Shown: positions 15,969 to 24,593, counted from the first letter of the stretch. The stretch is DNA of 25,747 bases from CAZADA01 sp964483775 (GCA_964483775.1 CAZADA010000032.1:1-25747), one strand, 5' to 3'. The notes: generated by a model not told the origin, from the sequence alone. Program-made: numbers and translations.

Positions 15969-16421
15969 ACGTGGAGCGTGCCGTGAGTGAAGCAGGCGTG
16001 GATTGGCGAAGCGGGCCGCAAGGCCGAGCGACAGCGTCTCGCCGGTCGCCTCATGATGAAAATCAACACTAAGCGGCTCGGGGCGCGGCTCTTCGCCGAA
16101 CACCACTTCCGCGATCTGATCCAGGCCGATCGCTTTATCATCGCGTTTGTCCGCCCAAACCAGAATGGGCCCGAAATGGCTGCCGTCACGCAAAGTGAGG
16201 CGTGTCTCGGCGTTAAACAAAGAGGGGTGATCATTAGACTGGAGAAGGCGGTGCTGATTGACGAGGCGTTTGAGATAGTCGCTTTCGCTCGGATGCTGAG
16301 CGCGCCATCTCTCAGTGAACGCGAATTGTTCGTCAGCCCATAATAGAATGTGGTGTATCGAGCATGCATAGTTATAAAGTATACGGTGAAGCAATCCGCG
16401 AATGCAGAAGACGTTATTCAA
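15969..16421 (-). CDS. Unrecognised ORF that reads into the inverted tRNA-Arg fragment
   Basis: I do not recognise this protein. The open frame starts at a weak TTG (16421) with no good ribosome-binding site. The credible part runs from about WADEQFAFTERWRAQHPSES to ANPRLLHSRHA and reads like normal globular protein (charged helices, then LTLRDGSHFGPILVWADK as a beta hairpin). There is no stop before the inverted tRNA-Arg copy: the frame continues through it (translating to VAQQDRAPDS) and through the antisense of the second tRNA to 15786. Its native 3' end therefore seems to have been lost; I end the feature at the tRNA boundary. Upstream DNA (16330-16440) is AT-richer than its neighbours. 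It lies 24 bp downstream of the FecR-like gene on the same strand. It may be a fragment of a mobile-element cargo gene. Confidence 0.35.
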
Positions 16422-16445
16422 TCAATCAAGATTGGCGCGTTCACT

Positions 16446-17594
16446 CTATTGCACAACTCTGCGTATGGTGTAACGCCCCGGGATCCTTTGAATGCGCACG
16501 TTTTGATCCAGTTCCAACACCGCAACCAGGGCAAGGGGGTCGTCCGCTTCAAACACCCCGGTGATCCGCTCACCAGCAAGATCCGGATCATCAATCACAA
16601 GCTGGACCGAATTGTAGCGGTTGAACTCCGCAACCACCTCCGACAACGCCGCCCCATCAAAGATCAGCTGATTGGTGCGCCACACGCCAATGCTCGCAAG
16701 GTCAATCTGCTGCGTTTCAGGAACACGAGCCCCTGCTGGCAGGTGCGCCGAACCGCCAGGACCCAGCAGAACACCCTCGAAGTCAGCCTCCAAAGCCGGT
16801 GAAGCCATCGGTTCACCGTGTTCGTCCTGGCTGATAAGGTCGCCAGACCCGCGCGCCATCGTCGGAATGGCCAACGTCTCGCGACCGCCAATCCGACCAA
16901 ACCGCACGCTCCCTTCCATGACATCAACGTGCGTCGCGCCGCCAAGGTTGCGGACATTGAAGGCGGTGCCCACCACCGTGATCTGAGCATCACCAGCCCG
17001 GACCGAAAACGGGCGTTCAGCATCGGGCGCAACGTCGAAAAACACTTCGCCGGTGCGGATCTCGGCCCAGCGCTCATCCGGCCCAATGCGCGCGGTGACG
17101 TCAGACTGCGTGTTCACATGAAGCGTGGTGCCATCGACAAGCGTCACCAGGCGTTGTTGGCCAAGGCCTGTCACCACAACCACGTCAGAGACCTGAGGTG
17201 ACGGTGTGTCGCTGGGCAACGCAAAAAGCACCACAAGCGTCGCCGTGATCCCAGCAGCGCTGGCGACGGCCCATTTGGCCCACGAGCCGGATTGTCGATG
17301 CTTCGGCAAAGCCGTGGGCTCAGGTTCCGAGGCAGCCGAGCCCTCAAACAGAGGCGTGACATTGCCGGCGTCTTTGAGCAGAGCATCGATATCGATGTCC
17401 TCGGCGATGGCGGCTTGCTCCAATCCGCTGATCAGCGCGCAGGCGGTGAGAAACTCCTCAAGATGAGCGGCGGACCGCTGCAACCATTGGCCAAGGGCGA
17501 CCCGTTCGGCTGGCGACAGTGCGCCTGCATCAACCTTGATCGCCCATTCGGCGGCCTCTTCAGCAATGGCGACATCAAACGGGGTGCGATCCAT
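16446..17594 (-). CDS. FecR-family anti-sigma regulator
   Basis: This is a 382-residue inner-membrane regulator of the FecR type, which holds a partner ECF sigma factor and transmits a signal from a TonB-dependent receptor. The N-terminal cytoplasmic DUF4880-like part (about residues 5-50) contains EEAAEWAIKVDAGALSPAER and the typical WLxxSxxH element (WLQRSAAH). A single membrane span is at about residues 108-126. The periplasmic FecR domain follows, with TLVDGTTLHVNTQSDV, RTGEVFFDVAPDAERPFSV and TVVGTAFNVR. The C-terminal part from about residue 310 (IFDGAALSEVVAEFNRYNS) resembles the STN-like FecR tail that contacts the receptor's signalling domain. It starts 3 bp after the sigma-factor stop with GGAG upstream, so the two genes are cotranscribed and coupled. 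Confidence 0.92.
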   Translation of the reverse strand: MDRTPFDVAIAEEAAEWAIKVDAGALSPAERVALGQWLQRSAAHLEEFLTACALISGLEQAAIAEDIDIDALLKDAGNVTPLFEGSAASEPEPTALPKHRQSGSWAKWAVASAAGITATLVVLFALPSDTPSPQVSDVVVVTGLGQQRLVTLVDGTTLHVNTQSDVTARIGPDERWAEIRTGEVFFDVAPDAERPFSVRAGDAQITVVGTAFNVRNLGGATHVDVMEGSVRFGRIGGRETLAIPTMARGSGDLISQDEHGEPMASPALEADFEGVLLGPGGSAHLPAGARVPETQQIDLASIGVWRTNQLIFDGAALSEVVAEFNRYNSVQLVIDDPDLAGERITGVFEADDPLALVAVLELDQNVRIQRIPGRYTIRRVVQ

Positions 17595-17597
17595 GGT

Positions 17598-18122
17598 TCA
17601 CTCCGCCCATTCTGCGCGGCATTTGAACAGCGCGCGTGTGAGGTATTTGTGCACAGTGTGCGTGGAAATGTTGAGCCGCGCCGCAATTTCCTCGTGCGTC
17701 AGCCCTTCGCGTTTGCGTAGCAACAACACCGCACGATAGAGCGGCGGCAGACCGGCCAAGATCGTCTCCAACCGTAACAGCGCCTGGCGTGTCTCGATGG
17801 TGTGTTCAAATTGTCCGCCATCGCTCGTTACCCACTCATCCTGGGGTTCGCTCAGTGTCGCCTCAGGCGCGGTCCGCCGCCGCGCGAGGGCCTCATTGGC
17901 GAGGTTGGCCGCGATGCGGAACACATAGGCGTCAGGCCGCTCGATCTGCTCAAAGTTGGGAACCCGCAGCAAGCGCAGATACGCTTCTTGCACCAAATCG
18001 CGCGCTTCGGCCGGGTTGCTCAGCCGGCGGGACACATAGCGCAGCAGGCTGGCCGCGTGGGTCCGAAACACGGACTCGACCGTCTCCGCTCCGGCGACAT
18101 CTGGCGTTGGTGTGCGCCCCAT
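17598..18122 (-). CDS. FecI-type ECF sigma factor
   Basis: This is a 174-residue extracytoplasmic-function sigma factor. Region 2 (about residues 15-80) includes LLRYVSRRLSNPAEARDLVQEAYLRLL and RPDAYVFRIAANLANEAL. Region 4 (about 115-165) includes LPPLYRAVLLLRKREGLTHEEIAARL and the recognition helix region STHTVHKYLTRAL, a HTVHKYL-type ending typical of FecI-like factors. I chose ATG 18122; an upstream TTG in the same frame adds only three residues. It is followed directly by the FecR-type gene and is divergent from two TonB receptor genes, so it most likely directs their transcription. Confidence 0.93.
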   Translation of the reverse strand: MGRTPTPDVAGAETVESVFRTHAASLLRYVSRRLSNPAEARDLVQEAYLRLLRVPNFEQIERPDAYVFRIAANLANEALARRRTAPEATLSEPQDEWVTSDGGQFEHTIETRQALLRLETILAGLPPLYRAVLLLRKREGLTHEEIAARLNISTHTVHKYLTRALFKCRAEWAE

Positions 18123-18194
18123 GGCTGACAATCCGCCCTTTTCCAGCCCGCACTCAGCGTGGCCGTTCAGCGATATAGAGCGTCCAGGCCGACC

Positions 18195-18261
18195 AATTGG
18201 GTACGCGCTTCACGCGGGCCTCCCCATTTTTGGTGAAACTTTTGTGACGGCGTACCCAATT
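18195..18261. promoter_or_regulatory. 12-bp perfect inverted repeat between divergent sigma and receptor genes
   Basis: AATTGGGTACGC (18195-18206) and GCGTACCCAATT (18250-18261) are perfect inverted copies separated by 43 bp. They sit centrally in the 241-bp gap between the sigma gene start (18122) and the first receptor start (18364). The spacer holds GTGAAACTTTTGTGAC, a possible ECF promoter -35 region. The arrangement suits a pair of operator half-sites controlling both directions. Confidence 0.5.
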
Positions 18262-18363
18262 CGCCGCACTGCACAGCTCTCCCCCAATGTCCGGCGCCGC
18301 GATGCGCCGGTGGTTTGAACGCCGCCCAATCGCTGGGCCGGCGCGACACATGTGAGGGGACCC

Positions 18364-20514
18364 ATGAGACCATCAAACAACGCAGTCCGCGCCGCGACCG
18401 CCGCACTGCTCGCCGCGGCAAGCGCAGCCACACTCGCCGCCGCACAAGATGCGCCGAGCGCCACCGACCAAGGCGCCGCGCCCACAGCTGACGTGATCTT
18501 GGTGACGACACTCAAGCGCGAACAGGACGTCCAAGACGTGCCAGCCTCCATCAGCGTGTTCAGCGGCGGCGAGCTGGAAGGCTTCGAGATCGAGAACATC
18601 CGCGACCTGTCGCGCTTTACGCCGAACTTTCTAGGCTCAACCTTCACCTCCAACCAGCCGATTTTCGCCATTCGCGGCGGCACGAACACGCTGTCAGCCG
18701 TGGGCGCCAATAAGCCGGTCGGCTTCTACATTGATGAAATCTACGTGCCCCGCCAAAACGCCGCCGATCTGGAGCTGTTTGATCTGGAGCGCGCCGAAGT
18801 GCTCCGTGGGCCGCAAGGTACATTCTTTGGACGCAATGTCGCCTCTGGCGCGGTTTTGCTCACCACCACAGAGCCGTCATTCGACGAACTGACGGCCAAG
18901 GCGCAACTGGGCGTTGGCAACTTTGACCTCGTCGAAGCCCGCGCCTTGATCAATGGCCCCTTGGGCGACGGCGTCGCGGGCAAACTCTCCGTGTCGCATC
19001 GCAAACACACCGGCTATGGCGAAGACGAGCTCACGGGCGCAGACCAGGACGACCTTGAAGTGTTCTCCGTGCGCGGCGCATTGCGCTTTGCGCTGTCAGA
19101 TCAAACCGAGATCCTGCTGTCGGCCGATTATGGCAATGACGAAAACGGCGGGCGCACGCTCGCAGCGCTCGACTTTGGCAGCGACGATCCACGCGTGTCG
19201 ACCTTGGGCGTCAACCAAGGCTTTGAGCGTGACATTTTCGGCGGTTCACTGCGCGTATCGCACCAAATGCCAGCGGGTGAGTTCTTGTCGATCACCGGTT
19301 TGCGCTCGTCCGATGCGGATGAGGTGTTCAGCTTTGTCGGCCTGTCCTTCACCCAATTGCCCTTCGCGTTCCAACGCGTGCAGCGCGATGAAGAAGATCC
19401 CTTATCGATCAGCCAAGAATTCCGCTTCGTCAGTGACGACGCAGCGCGGTTCAATTACATCGCCGGCCTCTACTATCTGTATGAGGACAATGACCGCATC
19501 CAGGACCGCCAAGACCTCGCCGCCGGCTCTGGCGCGGTGATCCGCGACCAGCTGTTTGACCAAAACATCACAACCGACGCGTACGCCGCCTATGTCGACG
19601 GCACCTACGCCATCACTGATCGGCTCGATGTCTCCGCCGGCCTGCGCTACACGTTCGAAAACCGCGAAGCCACGTTGAACTTCGTCGACCGCAACGACGC
19701 GTCCAACAGCTTCTTGGCCGACGGCCTTGAGGAAGAGTTCGACGCTTGGACCCCGCGCTTGGCGCTGACCTATCGGCCAACCGACGATCTGACCGTGTAC
19801 GGCTCGATCTCGCGCGGCTTCTCAGCCGGCGGCTTCAACACCGAAGCGGACTCACTGAACGAGATCACCACCCCGTTCGAAGAAGAAACCATCACGTCCT
19901 ACGAGATCGGCGTCAAAGCGCGGCTGTTTGGCGGCCGCGGCGTCCTCAACGCCGTGGTGTTCCACCAGGACTACGAAGACAAACAAGAGTTTGTGTTCAA
20001 CCCTGAGACCTTCGTCGGCACGATTTTGAACGCCGCCGACGCCACCATCCAAGGCATTGAGCTTGAAGCCGGTTTCGACCTGACCGACACACTCACCATC
20101 CAAGCCAATTACGGCTATCTCGACACCGAGTTCGACAGCTTCCCCATCGGCAGTTCGGCGGGCAACACGGGCAACCAGCTTGGCAATTCGCCCGAGCATC
20201 AGTTCTCGGTCATCGCTGATGCGCGCAAACCTCTGGCGAATGGCGCAGAGCTGTTCGGCAATGTGAACTATTCGTGGACTGATGACTATTTCACCGGGGC
20301 CACCAACGACCCGGATCTGTTCGTCGACGCCTATGGACTGGTGGGCGCAAAACTGGGGTATGCGAGCCCCGGCGACCGCTGGCGACTTGAAGTCTATGGC
20401 GAAAACCTCACCGATGAGGAGTTCATCCGCATACCGTCAGACTTCATCATTCAAGCCGCGCACTTGGGCGAACCGCGTACCTACGGTGTACGTCTGACCG
20501 TCAGCTACAACTAG
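18364..20514 (+). CDS. TonB-dependent outer-membrane receptor without signalling domain
   Basis: This is a 716-residue outer-membrane beta-barrel transporter energised by TonB-ExbBD. A signal peptide (about residues 1-28) ends in ATLAAAQ. A TonB-box-like segment ADVILVTTLKRE (about 42-53) precedes the plug domain, with VQDVPASISVFSGGEL, FTPNFLGS, FAIRGG and the conserved EVLRGPQGTFFGRN. The barrel follows to the end, with YGSISRGFSAGGFN, YEIGVKARLF and a final GVRLTVSYN strand. No N-terminal STN domain is present, so it cannot signal like FecA. I chose ATG 18364 because GAGGGGA lies just upstream; the GTG at 18352 is less likely. The ligand is unknown. It is strongly similar to the next gene over plug and barrel. 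Confidence 0.92.
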   Translation: MRPSNNAVRAATAALLAAASAATLAAAQDAPSATDQGAAPTADVILVTTLKREQDVQDVPASISVFSGGELEGFEIENIRDLSRFTPNFLGSTFTSNQPIFAIRGGTNTLSAVGANKPVGFYIDEIYVPRQNAADLELFDLERAEVLRGPQGTFFGRNVASGAVLLTTTEPSFDELTAKAQLGVGNFDLVEARALINGPLGDGVAGKLSVSHRKHTGYGEDELTGADQDDLEVFSVRGALRFALSDQTEILLSADYGNDENGGRTLAALDFGSDDPRVSTLGVNQGFERDIFGGSLRVSHQMPAGEFLSITGLRSSDADEVFSFVGLSFTQLPFAFQRVQRDEEDPLSISQEFRFVSDDAARFNYIAGLYYLYEDNDRIQDRQDLAAGSGAVIRDQLFDQNITTDAYAAYVDGTYAITDRLDVSAGLRYTFENREATLNFVDRNDASNSFLADGLEEEFDAWTPRLALTYRPTDDLTVYGSISRGFSAGGFNTEADSLNEITTPFEEETITSYEIGVKARLFGGRGVLNAVVFHQDYEDKQEFVFNPETFVGTILNAADATIQGIELEAGFDLTDTLTIQANYGYLDTEFDSFPIGSSAGNTGNQLGNSPEHQFSVIADARKPLANGAELFGNVNYSWTDDYFTGATNDPDLFVDAYGLVGAKLGYASPGDRWRLEVYGENLTDEEFIRIPSDFIIQAAHLGEPRTYGVRLTVSYN

Positions 20515-20523
20515 CCGGCGGTG

Positions 20524-20557
20524 GGACCGGGGCGCCCCCAACGCCCCGGTCTCCTTT
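20524..20557 (+). terminator. Hairpin terminator after the first TonB receptor
   Basis: GACCGGGGCG (20525-20534) pairs perfectly over 10 bp with CGCCCCGGTC (20542-20551), with a 7-nt loop. It is followed by TCCTTT, a weak T-tract. It begins 10 bp after the stop codon. It would reduce, but may not abolish, read-through to the second receptor. Confidence 0.7.
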
Positions 20558-20560
20558 GTC

Positions 20561-20654
20561 GCGCATGCGCTAAGGAGGTGAAGTGTCATCCAAGTTTCAT
20601 GTGGGAGCGCTAGGCTCGTTCGCATCGCCGCAGGGTGCGTTGATCGCGTCCTAG
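20561..20654 (+). promoter_or_regulatory. Palindrome, extended Shine-Dalgarno sequence and possible 23-codon leader ORF
   Basis: GCGCATGCGC (20561-20570) is a perfect palindrome. It is followed at once by TAAGGAGGTGA (20571-20581), an 11-base complement to the 3' end of 16S rRNA. GTG at 20583 then opens a short frame of 23 codons ending in TAG at 20652-20654, 12 bp before the second receptor's ATG. The spacing from GGAGG to GTG is only 4 bp, a little short. This could be a translated leader peptide coupled to the receptor gene. Confidence 0.4.
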
Positions 20655-20666
20655 TGAGGATCGAGC

Positions 20667-23105
20667 ATGTGCGAGAAGGCCCGCGCGTCACCTCAGGTTA
20701 CGGCGCTCGTCTGTGCGCTCGCGCTCGCGGTGTGCCCGTCATCGATGCGCTCTGGTCCAATCGCCGCCGCGCAAGAACACGCCGATGACCATGTTGACGA
20801 GCGCTTGGATGCACGCCCGCTCGGCCAAGCGCTGACGGCGCTGGCTGAACGTTTCCAGGTCCAGATCGTCGTCTACAGCGCCGATGTTGAGGACCTCCAA
20901 TCCTCACCGCTCGATGACGAGCTCACGCTTAACGCCGCGCTCGCAACCCTGCTCGCCCCCCATGACGTGACGTATCAGCGTGTGCGCCCAGACCTGATCG
21001 TGGTCGGCGCGCCGCACCGCTTTGGCGCCCAACCGCCGCCCCCCCAACAGCGCAGACAAGACGACAGCGCCCCCATCGCAGATCGCCTCGTCGTGCACGC
21101 GTTCAAACGTGAAACCGCCCTGCAGGATACCCCGGCCGCGATCAGCGTGTTTTCCGGCGCCGAGCTTGAGGCGACGCGGTCTTACGCGCTCACCGATGTT
21201 TCGCGCCTCACACCGAACTTTCTGGGCTCATCCTTCACCAACACCCAGCCCATCCTCGCCATCCGCGGGGGCGCCAACACCGTGTCGGCGCTCGGCACCA
21301 GCGAGCCCGTTGGGGTGTATCTCGACGAGATTTATCTGCCTCGCTTCTCTGCGGCCGACTTTGAGCTGTTTGACCTGGAGAGCGTTGAGGTGTTGCGCGG
21401 TCCCCAGGGGACATTCTTCGGGCGCAACGTGGCCGCCGGTGCGATCTTGCTGACAACGCGCGCGCCGACCACCGGCGCCGCGACGGGCAGACTGCAAATC
21501 GAAACGGGGAGTTTTGACCACTTCGCGCTCAGCGGATTGGCGAGCGCGCCCGTGGGCGAAGACGCCGCAGTGCGCCTATCCCTCTCCCATCGCGAACGTG
21601 ATGGATTTGGCCGCGACGCGATTTCGGGCGGCGAACAGGACGATCTGGAGGACTTCACCTCGCGCCTTGGCCTTCGCTGGCGGCCGCAACACCAATGGGA
21701 TGTCCGCGCGACACTCGACTACGCCAAACGCCGCAATGGCGCCCGCACGCTTTTGCCCGTCGGCGCGCCCGACAGCGACCCCCGCCTGTCCAGCCACGGC
21801 GTCGACCAATCGTTTGTGCGTGAGTTGTCCGGGGGCTCACTGAACATCGGCTATGAGAGCGCGATCGGCCAGCTCACCTCCATCACCGGCTATCGACAAT
21901 CAGCGTCGCGGGAGCGCTTTAGCTGGGTGGCGTTAAGTGCGCCGCAACTGACCAGCGGCTTTCAGCAAATCGATGATGATCGCGAACGCCCGAAGGTCTT
22001 CAGTCAGGAATTCCGGTTTGCAAACAACGACCAGGGGCCTTTGAGCGTCATTGGCGGCGTCTATGTGTTGCACGAGACAGCAGACCGCGACGTCGACCGT
22101 GTACGTCTCGCAGCTCGTTCAGCGGCGCTGATCCGAAGCGTCAGCTTTGATCAGTCCACCCGCAATCGGGCCTACGCCGCGTATGCCGACGCCACCTGGC
22201 GAGCGCGCGATCACTGGGAGCTCTCAGGCGGCCTGCGCTATTCCTTCGAAACTCGCGACGCCGACTTGCTGTATACAGACGACCTTGACCCCACACGGAG
22301 CTTCGCTACGGAAACACTGAGCGCCAGTTTTGACGCTGTGACGCCGCGCCTCGCGCTCAGCTTCCAACCGAACGACGCCATAACGGTCTACGGATCCCTT
22401 GCCCGCGGGTTCACAGCCGGTGGATTCCACACCGAGGCCGACCGGCCGGAAGCCATCGCAGCCCCGTTCGAAGCGGAGTTCGTGTGGGCGCGCGAGCTCG
22501 GCGTAAAGGCCCTCTTCGCCGATGGCCGCGGGTTCGCCGCCGCCACCGCCTTCCATCAAACCTATGACAACAAACAAGAATTCGTGCTCAAACCCGACAC
22601 GATGATCGGAACGGTGGTCAACGCCGCCGACGCCACCATGCAAGGCGTAGAGATCGAAGCGCGTTTTACGCCCCTCGAAGGGGTCTCGCTGTCAGCCAGC
22701 TATGGTTATCTCGACACACGGTTTGACCGGTTTGACGTCGACGATGGCCCTGGCAACACGGGTAACCGGCTTGGCAGCGCGCCGCGCCACCAAGTCTCGA
22801 CACAACTTGAGGCGGCAACGCCAATCGCTTCCAACCGCTACGAAATCACCGGCCGGCTCAGCTATTTCTGGACCGACCAGTATTTCACCGGCGCCACCAA
22901 CGATCCCAACCTCGCCGTCGACGCTTACGGCCTTGTGGACGCCGCCATTGGACTGGCCAACCCCGCCTCCGACTGGCGTGTGGAGCTGTTTGGAACCAAC
23001 CTGTTCGACCAGCGCCACGTCCTGATCCCGTCCAACTTCATCGTGCCGAGCGAACATCTTGGCCCGCCGCGCCTTGTCGGGGTGCGTCTCAGCGCCGGGT
23101 GGTAG
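20667..23105 (+). CDS. TonB-dependent receptor with N-terminal STN signalling domain
   Basis: This is an 812-residue transducer-type outer-membrane receptor (FecA/FpvA class). A signal peptide covers about residues 1-36. The STN domain covers about 46-113: LDARPLGQALTALAERFQVQ, then a strand and LNAALATLLAPHDVTYQRV. A Pro/Gln-rich linker (about 120-132) follows. The plug domain has LQDTPAAISVFSGAEL, FLGSSFTNTQPILAIRGG and VEVLRGPQGTFFGRN. The barrel ends LVGVRLSAGW, a C-terminal aromatic residue as expected. In FecA-type systems the STN domain contacts FecR in the periplasm, and the matching FecR and FecI genes lie just upstream and divergent. The ATG has GAGGA 4-8 bp upstream. Plug and barrel closely resemble the preceding gene, so the two derive from duplication with gain or loss of the STN segment. 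Confidence 0.93.
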   Translation: MCEKARASPQVTALVCALALAVCPSSMRSGPIAAAQEHADDHVDERLDARPLGQALTALAERFQVQIVVYSADVEDLQSSPLDDELTLNAALATLLAPHDVTYQRVRPDLIVVGAPHRFGAQPPPPQQRRQDDSAPIADRLVVHAFKRETALQDTPAAISVFSGAELEATRSYALTDVSRLTPNFLGSSFTNTQPILAIRGGANTVSALGTSEPVGVYLDEIYLPRFSAADFELFDLESVEVLRGPQGTFFGRNVAAGAILLTTRAPTTGAATGRLQIETGSFDHFALSGLASAPVGEDAAVRLSLSHRERDGFGRDAISGGEQDDLEDFTSRLGLRWRPQHQWDVRATLDYAKRRNGARTLLPVGAPDSDPRLSSHGVDQSFVRELSGGSLNIGYESAIGQLTSITGYRQSASRERFSWVALSAPQLTSGFQQIDDDRERPKVFSQEFRFANNDQGPLSVIGGVYVLHETADRDVDRVRLAARSAALIRSVSFDQSTRNRAYAAYADATWRARDHWELSGGLRYSFETRDADLLYTDDLDPTRSFATETLSASFDAVTPRLALSFQPNDAITVYGSLARGFTAGGFHTEADRPEAIAAPFEAEFVWARELGVKALFADGRGFAAATAFHQTYDNKQEFVLKPDTMIGTVVNAADATMQGVEIEARFTPLEGVSLSASYGYLDTRFDRFDVDDGPGNTGNRLGSAPRHQVSTQLEAATPIASNRYEITGRLSYFWTDQYFTGATNDPNLAVDAYGLVDAAIGLANPASDWRVELFGTNLFDQRHVLIPSNFIVPSEHLGPPRLVGVRLSAGW

Positions 23106-23307
23106 CAAGATCGTCGCCAGTGTTGCCAGCGCTCGCGCGTCCGCTCGACTTCAGGCGCCAGGCGGCCAACACCGCCGCCAGATATGCGCTTTTGAAAGCC
23201 GGTCACGCCGGACCGGCCCACCTGCAGGGCGTCCGTAACCGGCGCTGGCGTAGGGGCATCCGATCTGACAAAGCTGGCCACACGCGATCGGCCAAGGGAA
23301 CCTGCGC

Positions 23308-24414
23308 ATGCCCAACAATCCCCACCCCACCAAGCCGATCAACCTTGGTCTCCAAGGCGGGGGATCGCACGGCGCCTTCACATGGGGTGTTCTCGACCGC
23401 CTGCTCGAGGATGAGCGCATTCAGTTTGAGGGGATCACAGGCGCATCCGCTGGGGCCATGAACGCTGTCGTTTTGGCGTCAGGTTACGTCCAAGCAGGCC
23501 GGGAAGGCGCACGTCGATCCTTGCGAAGGTTCTGGGAGGAAATCGGGCGCGCGGCGTGGGCGAGCCCGCTGCGCCGCTCGCCCCTCCAACATATGAGCGG
23601 AGAGTGGAGCTTGGACTCCTCGCCCGGCTACCTATTCCTCGACGTGATGTCCCGCATGTTGAGCCCGTATGAAATCAACCCGCTGGACATCAATCCTCTG
23701 CGCGATGTTCTGAAATCCAGTGTAGACTTCGACGCCATTCACTCCTGCCAAGAACTGAAGATCTTCATTTCAGCAACCAACGTCATGACCGGCCGCATCG
23801 AGGTGTTCAACCAGCGCCAACTGACCGCCGATCATGTCATGGCTTCGGCCTGCTTGCCGTTCATGTTCAAAGCGGTGGAGATCGACGGTACGCCGTACTG
23901 GGATGGTGGGTTCATGGGCAATCCGCCGCTCTTTCCGCTATTTGATCATTGCACCACGGACGACGTGGTGATCGTGCAGATCAATCCGTTTCGCCGCGAC
24001 GTGGCGCCCAAAACGGCCCGAGAGATCCAAAACCGCCTGAACGAAATCACCTTCAACCATTCCTTGATGCGCGAGTTTCGCGCGATCGACTTCGTCACCC
24101 GCCTGATGGAGGCTGGCCGCCTTGAAGGAACCGGATACCGTCGGGTGTTGGTGCATGTGATTGGCGATGAACCCATGATGTCGACCCTCGGCGCCTCCTC
24201 AAAGCTCAACGCGGAGTGGGAGTTTCTCGACATGCTGTTCCGCAACGGTCGCTCGGTCGCCGATGCCTGGATCGGTCGACATTTCGACGCGCTGGGCGAA
24301 CGTTCGACGTTTTCCATCGACGATGTATTCGGCGATGAAGTTGACCCGCTGGACGGCGACCGGATCAATCGCTCCGCAGCCTACCAGGCTCGCAAACCGA
24401 AAGCCGCTGAATAG
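23308..24414 (+). CDS. Patatin-like phospholipase
   Basis: This is a 368-residue cytoplasmic or membrane-associated serine acyl hydrolase of the patatin family. The oxyanion-hole motif is GGGSHG (residues 17-22), the nucleophile elbow is GASAG with Ser47, and the catalytic Asp lies in DGG at 199-201 (YWDGGFMGNPP), completing the Ser-Asp dyad. Conserved blocks ISATNVMTGRIEVF and ASACLPFMF also fit the family. The C-terminal portion resembles the extended group that in Legionella (PatD) is paired with 3-hydroxybutyrate dehydrogenase. Here a decayed dehydrogenase fragment follows 85 bp downstream, consistent with that pairing. The start ATG has AAGGGAA upstream. The 202-bp gap from the receptor gene suggests its own promoter. 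A role in lipid or polyhydroxybutyrate turnover is inference. Confidence 0.92.
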   Translation: MPNNPHPTKPINLGLQGGGSHGAFTWGVLDRLLEDERIQFEGITGASAGAMNAVVLASGYVQAGREGARRSLRRFWEEIGRAAWASPLRRSPLQHMSGEWSLDSSPGYLFLDVMSRMLSPYEINPLDINPLRDVLKSSVDFDAIHSCQELKIFISATNVMTGRIEVFNQRQLTADHVMASACLPFMFKAVEIDGTPYWDGGFMGNPPLFPLFDHCTTDDVVIVQINPFRRDVAPKTAREIQNRLNEITFNHSLMREFRAIDFVTRLMEAGRLEGTGYRRVLVHVIGDEPMMSTLGASSKLNAEWEFLDMLFRNGRSVADAWIGRHFDALGERSTFSIDDVFGDEVDPLDGDRINRSAAYQARKPKAAE

Positions 24415-24499
24415 CGAGTAACCGCACCGAACTGTCTTGCATCTTTACGGTGTCGCAGGGGCAACGGCCCGCGGATGAAGTGAACGTGGATACGCAAAG

Positions 24500-24593
24500 A
24501 TGGAACGCACTGGCAAAACGGCCGTCATCACCGGATCAAACAGTGGTATTCGACTTGGCATCGCCCCGTTGCTTCGCCAAGGCCGGCGTCAAT
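24500..24593 (+). pseudogene. Decayed short-chain dehydrogenase fragment (3-hydroxybutyrate dehydrogenase-like)
   Basis: From ATG 24500 the translation reads GKTAVITGSNSGI, the opening strand and nucleotide-binding loop of a short-chain dehydrogenase. The third glycine of the GxxxGxG motif is replaced by Arg (residue 18, one base change GGA to CGA). After LGIA, removing one C from the CCCC run at 24564-24567 restores RCFAKAGVN, the expected next helix. Without that change the frame ends in TGA soon after. Beyond about 24593 no dehydrogenase similarity can be seen, so most of the gene is gone. The pattern TGSxSGIGLGIA is typical of BdhA. It lies directly downstream of the patatin-like gene, a known partner in other proteobacteria. 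Confidence 0.65.

Noticed and set aside
15987..16343. Plus-strand open frame of 118 codons in the tRNA-Arg junction region
   Set aside because: It is antisense to the more protein-like minus-strand frame and has no ribosome-binding site or recognisable motif.
18195..18261. The 12-bp inverted repeat as ends of an insertion sequence
   Set aside because: The arms are only 43 bp apart with no transposase or target duplication, so an operator-type role is more sensible.
23198..23217. Hairpin GCCGGTC/GACCGGC between the second receptor and the patatin gene
   Set aside because: A seven-pair stem exists, but no T-tract follows on the plus strand and it starts over 90 bp after the stop codon, so calling it a terminator is not justified.
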